This document shows positions 59,419-64,000 of a stretch of DNA of 64,000 nucleotides, piece after piece. A program made the translations under genes and the position numbers. This DNA is from Heterobilharzia americana (lineage: Eukaryota > Platyhelminthes > Trematoda > Strigeidida > Schistosomatidae): assembly GCA_944470555.2 (NCBI GenBank), contig OX104129.1, positions 81,924,820 through 81,988,819 of the forward strand. Reading direction: 5' to 3'. Numbering within the stretch: the stretch's first letter is position 1; every line of letters begins with the position of its first letter. The notes under the pieces were generated by a model, which saw only the letters and a list, made by a program, of their open reading frames with translations, did no database searches and was not told the origin of the DNA.

Positions 59419-59995
59419 AAATACCAATAACAATAAGAAGCGCAGCATTTTGTGGCTGTGACTTGCCTTCCTTTTCATGATCATGTAGGCGACTTGTTTC
59501 CTGTTGCAAGCGAGAGGTACTTTGATTCTCTCAGAGATATCATGATAGGCACTCCCTCCGTTTGCTTGTGTTTGTCGTTTGGGTGACCAGAGTAGAATAT
59601 TGACTCTCTATTTGAAAGTTTGGTGAGTCCACTTCCATTTCATTTGCATATTCCTCGTAGATTTCAAGCACTTTCATGCCATACCTACTCATCTCTTTTG
59701 AAATCTGGACAGCCTTGTTAGGTTCATGCATGGTGCGGACATCCCATGTCCCCACTTTTACTTTCGCTTTCAGTGAGAGAAGATGCATCGTCCGACTGTC
59801 TTCCCGAAGGCTTTCACCAACCGGCGTGATTTCGTCTCTCCGATTCCAGTGAGGAATAAGTTTATTTATATTTTTTATATTTTCTTTGTGCTTCGAAGTT
59901 TGTTTAGCGACTGGAATGGTTTTCTGGGGTAAGGTTGCTAGCCCTATGCCCAACCTTCAATCATTTTTCTTTCTTAGGAGCAGCTGGTAACTACT
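59419..59995 (-). mobile_element. Family B LINE 5' end fragment
   Basis: Minus strand: leader CCAACCTT..GGGCATAGGGCTAG and the first endonuclease codons VKVGTWDVRTMHEPNKAV to about 59535, almost identical to 55434-55860. It then continues with more divergence to 59419, where it abuts the 3' end of the right arm. Confidence 0.8.
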
Positions 59996-60411
59996 AAACT
60001 AGTTAACTTAACAGGTTTATAAAGTATCAATAATTGAGTTTAAATATTTATGTTCTTTCTATACTACCCTTAAATGTGCATAATTAATGACCGTAGGAAG
60101 CACTTTTGTGAGCAATCTACTAAAAACTATTTGACCCATCACCTAGGTTCGTTGTCACTTGTTAAAAATTGATGATAATGACACAAGTTTTGAATGCATT
60201 AACAAAGTGTTTATGTTGTAAATTGCATAGGCATTACAACTACTCAAATACTTCCATGCGTTTATGTGACCCATGGTATATTTTAAAGCATTACAGCCTG
60301 TTTCTAAAACATTTTATATTCGAATCTTGCATCAAAAAGCAACATTCTTAACTAGACAAAAAGGCTTAAAGATAGTATATCTCGTAAAAATTCCTGAAGT
60401 CCGCCACTTTT
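59996..60411. other. Nothing recognised
   Basis: AT-rich, with no protein-like frame or known repeat. Confidence 0.4.
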
Positions 60412-60925
60412 ATTATTATTATTATTATTGTTATTATTATTATTATTAGTCCCTTGGGTTCCTAAAGGAACACAAGGCTTCAGTAGCACGCCTCCACTGC
60501 ACTCTCTTCTCTGAAATCTTTTGAACCTGGCTCCACGACAGCCCACAAACTCTCATTTCCTCCTTGCACGATCTCCTCCATGTCACCCTCACCTCAAACA
60601 CCCAACTCGTCGCTTCCCATCTCGGTTCCACTCTAGTACCCGGCCTGACGCGTGATGTCCCCAGTCGGCCTTCTCAGTGTATGTCCAATCCATCTCTACT
60701 TCATTCCAATGCATATTTGTTGAGTGATAGGTTTTTGGTTGGTTCGTTCTCAGAGCTCCTTGTTGCTTATTCTTTCTGGCCATCTGATCTGAGCTTCAGT
60801 AAGGAGCCAGCGTAGGCAGTTGTTGATGAATGTCTGTAGTTTATTGGAAATCCTTTTCGTAACGTGCCAAGTCTCTGAACCATACAGAAGCACTGACTTG
60901 ACCTTGGTGTTGAAAATCCGGATCA
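60412..60925 (-). mobile_element. 5'-truncated family B LINE with TAA tail
   Basis: Minus strand: TYHSTNMHWNEVEMDWTYTE, KADWGHHASGRVLEWNRDGK, RVTWRRSCKEEMRVCGLSW, ending GGAACCCAAGGGACTAATAA with an imperfect TAA tail at 60412-60447. Confidence 0.82.
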
Positions 60926-61076
60926 TCGGTTCAAGAAGTTCGCCACTACATGGTTATATTTATTGTCACCCTAAATTCAAATGGCTTTTGAGATAATGTT
61001 GATTGAAGTATAAGAAAACCGACTTTTCAAACCAGAAACGATTACATTGTACTAATGTTAGTACACTCATTTAGTA

Positions 61077-61078
<2 letters not shown>

Positions 61079-61142
<64 letters not shown>
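61079..61142. repeat. (AT)n microsatellite, about 32 units
   Basis: Pure alternating AT for about 64 bp, self-complementary and able to form a cruciform. Confidence 0.95.
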
Positions 61143-61144
<2 letters not shown>

Positions 61145-61351
61145 TTGTAGGTACACCTTTCTACGTGAAGTTCTGTTCTAACAAGCTAATAACAAAACAT
61201 ATTGGGTGTAATCATCTACATGCATCACTTATTGACAGAGCGAACAAACTGAAGTTTGTTAAAAACTGGACTTTTTTATTTCTATGCGAAAACTGCACAA
61301 ATCAAAGAGATCAATTTTAAAATAGTGGAGAATAATTGTAGCTCAGGTGGA

Positions 61352-62083
61352 TGGTCTTGGTTGTATTATGTTCTCTGAGCTGGGTTGTTTAATCGTGAAG
61401 CTTTCATCGTCCTTCTAGACGATACCATCAGCACTTGGAATTGGTGTGTCTCATAAACCAACAAATTCCCTACAAACACTGTTATGCAGTTCAAAGGATG
61501 CAACAACCAAAGAAGACAAACCGAATATCATTTACAAAATCAACTGCAATAACTATAGTCAACACTACATCGGACGAAATGGTCTCCCTCTTCGCCTTCG
61601 TCTACCTGAACACCAATTGGCTATCAAACGTCACAACACTTCATCACTCATTTCAATGCTTGTGGATAATTATGGGCATGAATTGAATCTCGACAATGTA
61701 GAAATCTTGGAGGGAGAAAGGAAACACAAAGAATGTCAGAGAATTCCTAGATGCTTGGCATTCAGGTCAGTCAGTCAGCAATCAACAGATGTATAGACAT
61801 AGACCCAATCTATCAACCAATGAGGAAGATGACAAATGACAGAAAGGTCAGAGGTGAAGCAGAGGAACAGCCAACAGGAAAATCTATACAATCAATGACA
61901 CAACAATCAAAGGATACAACCAGTCATAGACCACTTCATCAAGGCAAGCTGCTAAATCACTCACAGAGAGATACTGACAGCTCACTTCATACTGAAGTTA
62001 GTGCTGATGATGTCGTCTAGCAAGGCGATGAAAGCTTCACGATTAAACAACCCAGCTCAGAGAACACAATAAAACCAAGATCA
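61352..62083 (+). mobile_element. Penelope-like GIY-YIG fragment with inverted termini (lineage P3)
   Basis: Frame shows KPNIIYKINCNNYSQHYIGR, PLRLRLPEHQLAIKRHNTSS and, after a frameshift, CIDIDPIYQPMRKM: the GIY-YIG endonuclease and following region of a schistosome-type Penelope element. 61352-61434 and 62001-62083 are inverted copies of about 83 bp (GTTCTCTGAGCTGGGTTGTT, AATCGTGAAGCTTTCATCG). The RT domain is absent. Confidence 0.85.
62001..62041 (+). ncRNA. Hammerhead-like motif in a Penelope terminal repeat
   Basis: GTG, CTGATGA, an extra U, stem GTCGTC/GGCGAT, GAAA, AGCT, cleavage triplet CTT, then CAC pairing with GTG. The inverted sister (61395-61434, minus) has a perfect stem ATCGTC/GACGAT but CTGATGG. 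Hammerheads are known in Penelope-like terminal repeats. The extra U and the three-pair stem I make this tentative. Confidence 0.35.
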
Positions 62084-62292
62084 ATTTTTACTACCCAACA
62101 TTAACATCACATACGAAATTTTCACCATCTGATTACAGGAAGTTTACTGGTTCACACGAGTGTCAAAATCGTATGAAGAAGTTATATTGTTTTCATTCAA
62201 ATACTGAATATCTCATCTTACTGAAGACACCTGGAATTCCCGTTTAAGATACAAGCCTAAATGGAATAGAAAGCCAGGTAGTCAATTTAAGT

Positions 62293-62668
62293 GTCTAGTA
62301 TAATTGTTTTCACATGATGCTATCGTTGATTTGACCGAATTGACCGGTCTCTATTGGCATATGGGCTCCTGTGCAGATGCCTCGATATTACCAGTGTTCT
62401 AATCATATTAATGATGAATCGTGGCTGGTGGGAACAACATCACTCACTGGGAAGAAGGTACATCCAGCTTTCGAGTCCCGAATGGGATGAAATGCGCATT
62501 CTGGATTCCACTGCTAGTCACGATACATCATTAACATAATTAGAACACTGATAATATCAAGGCATCCGCACAAGAGCCCATATGCCAATAGAGGCAGATC
62601 AATTCGGTCCAATCAATGACAGTATCATATAAAAAACCAACAAACAATTATACTAAAAACTATACCCG
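62293..62668. repeat. H2 (Smα-like) foldback element with arms of about 180 bp
   Basis: The left arm (AGTATAATTGTTTTC, TTGACCGAATTGACCGGTCT, GGCATATGGGCTCCTGTGCA) is the inverse of the right arm (GATAATATCAAGGCATCCGC, AATAGAGGCAGATCAATTCG, ACAATTATACT). The ribozyme region reads CTTTCGAGTCCC..GGGATGAAA, with the core broken. Confidence 0.75.
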
Positions 62669-62679
62669 TCACACAAGAA

Positions 62680-62880
62680 GTGGCTATCGTGGCTAGGTGG
62701 TGTAGTGATTAAGCACTGGCGTTTGAGGCGATCGCTGCCGAATCCGAATCCCGGAGGGAATGACATCACTTACTGGGAAGCAGGTACATTCAGCTGACCA
62801 GTCCCAAATAGAACAAAATGCGCATCCTGGATTCCACTGCTAGCCACGATACATCATTCACATAATTTAAGTGTCTATTT
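62680..62880 (+). repeat. H2 (Smα-like) repeat with tRNA-like head
   Basis: TAGGTGGTGTAGTGATTAAG (A-box region), GAATCCGAATCCCGGAGGG (B-box region), then CTGACCAGTCCC..GAACAAAA, a mutated hammerhead, and GGATTCCACTGCTAGCCACG. Confidence 0.7.
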
Positions 62881-63552
62881 TTTTTCCCGGTATTACCTAT
62901 TACCTACTATGAGTACCCATTTACATTATAATTTACATATTGTATAACACAAAAACTTCTACTATTCAAAGAAATTAAGACTTGTAAATCTTAGACTGTC
63001 AAAATAAATTGAAAAAAAAATCTTTAGATAAAAGATTCTTTTATGTAAAGCTCCACTGTAAACTGATCTAATGGTATGATAGACAGTTTAGAAAAGTTAC
63101 ACTTTCCAAGTATCCATATGATTGAGAAACTATAGAGTGAAACGGTATTCAGAGACACAAATGATCATATGATAAACAGAAAGAATTAGATTAATAGAAA
63201 TTCTACAGTAAAAACAACCATAAAATTGAAGCATAAAAACAAATAATCACGTGTTTTCTGACCTTATTTCAGCTTTGATCAAGAGAAAAAAATGAATTAA
63301 ACTTCAGAAATAAATTTTCATCCTATGAACACCAAGAATATTCGAATAGATCTGAAGAAAAAAAAGTCGAATTTTATCGTTATTTTGAAATTATGTTGTA
63401 CTCATGATAAATATATTAGATGTAACAGGACTGACTAATTCATCTCATTATTTCTAGTATCGGCTGATATTTTCATCTCACCAAGAAGTACCTCACTTTC
63501 CCTATACTTGAAGTATAAGTAATTTATTAAAACAATTCCAAGGGATTAAATT
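62881..63552. other. Nothing recognised
   Basis: AT-rich, with no protein-like frame or known repeat. Confidence 0.4.
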
Positions 63553-63690
63553 GGTTACGACTAACAGTGGAATCCAAGATGTGCGTTTTGTCCTATTTGG
63601 GACTCTTCAGCTGAACGTACATGCACCACACTGAGTGATTTTGTTCTCAGTGTGGTACGATAGACATCTCTTGTACAAAGGGTATTACTT
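63553..63690 (-). repeat. H2 (Smα-like) repeat, ribozyme one base from consensus
   Basis: Minus strand: CTGAAGAGTCCC..GGAC followed by AAAA instead of GAAA. The essential G12 is lost. A hairpin (CACACTGAG..CTCAGTGTG) lies in the head region. Confidence 0.6.
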
Positions 63691-63699
63691 ATGATTATT

Positions 63700-64000
63700 A
63701 ATTAATACTTGTAATTCTTTGTTGTTGTATTGAATCAAATTGATTAACCTCTGTTGGTATATTGGCTCCTATGCAGGTGTCTCAGTATTGCCTGAATATT
63801 TACTGTTATGATTAGGAATAACATCACTCTCTGGGGTGGACGTACATCCAGCTAACGAGTCACAAGTAGGACAAAATACCCATCTTAAATTCTACTGCTT
63901 AAAGCGCAACCAAGTCGCTCATAACAATAGATATCCAGGTAATATCAAGGCATCTGCATAGGACCCCGTATTGCTAACAGTGGACTATCACTTCGACCCA
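63700..64000. repeat. H2 (Smα-like) foldback, cut by the window end
   Basis: Inverted tail (CTCTGTTGGTATATTGGCTC), body with CTAACGAGTCAC..GGACAAAA (core mutated) and the right tail AATATCAAGGCATCTGCATA. Same arm-body-arm layout as 62293-62668. Confidence 0.65.

Overview
The window looks like nuclear DNA of a schistosome-type flatworm. It is AT-rich and intron-rich, and packed with RTE-type and Penelope-like retroelements and with short repeats carrying tRNA-like promoters and hammerhead ribozymes (Smα-like). The genus is inferred from these repeat families and from a gene with a tiny first intron and very large downstream introns, a known schistosome habit. No database search was possible.

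One host gene is clear. A seven-exon serine/threonine kinase of the DRAK/STK17 (DAPK) type lies on the + strand from 4787 to 22958. The coding exons join in phase to 963 nt (320 codons plus stop). All catalytic motifs are present, and the introns are filled with repeats. A second, unidentified protein-like exon lies at 1828-2103 on the minus strand. Everything else recognisable is mobile DNA.

Family A is an RTE/SR2-like LINE. A nearly intact 3.93-kb copy lies at 28579-32512 (minus), bounded by an identical 10-bp target duplication and nested in a family B element. Truncated copies lie at 5247-6088, 20356-21410 and 24078-25133. An older relative, A2, is at 9630-11430, 14515-15210, 27860-28230 and 41130-43140. 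Family B is a second RTE-like LINE with a TAA-repeat tail, present in many fragments between 18501 and 60925. Penelope-like elements (at least four lineages, RT and GIY-YIG domains visible) occur at 23600-24075, 26340-27135, 33345-34905, 38020-38990, 46090-49860, 51420-52118 and 61352-62083. Several have inverted termini.

Two short families carry hammerhead ribozymes. Family H1 has a tRNA-like A box and B box followed by a hammerhead; the best copies are at 20119-20164 and 27514-27557. Family H2 (Smα-like) has one copy with an intact core at 14043-14090. Both families occur as foldback structures with long inverted arms, and H1 also occurs as a partial tandem.

From 44.8 to 60 kb there is extensive rearrangement: an inverted duplication that differs by a 190-bp GGCT expansion, a 700-bp direct duplication of Penelope sequence, and a near-identical inverted repeat with 1.63-kb arms (53506-55134 and 57788-59418). 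That repeat carries a chimeric element with an unidentified 0.8-kb insert. These are either real recent duplications or assembly artefacts.
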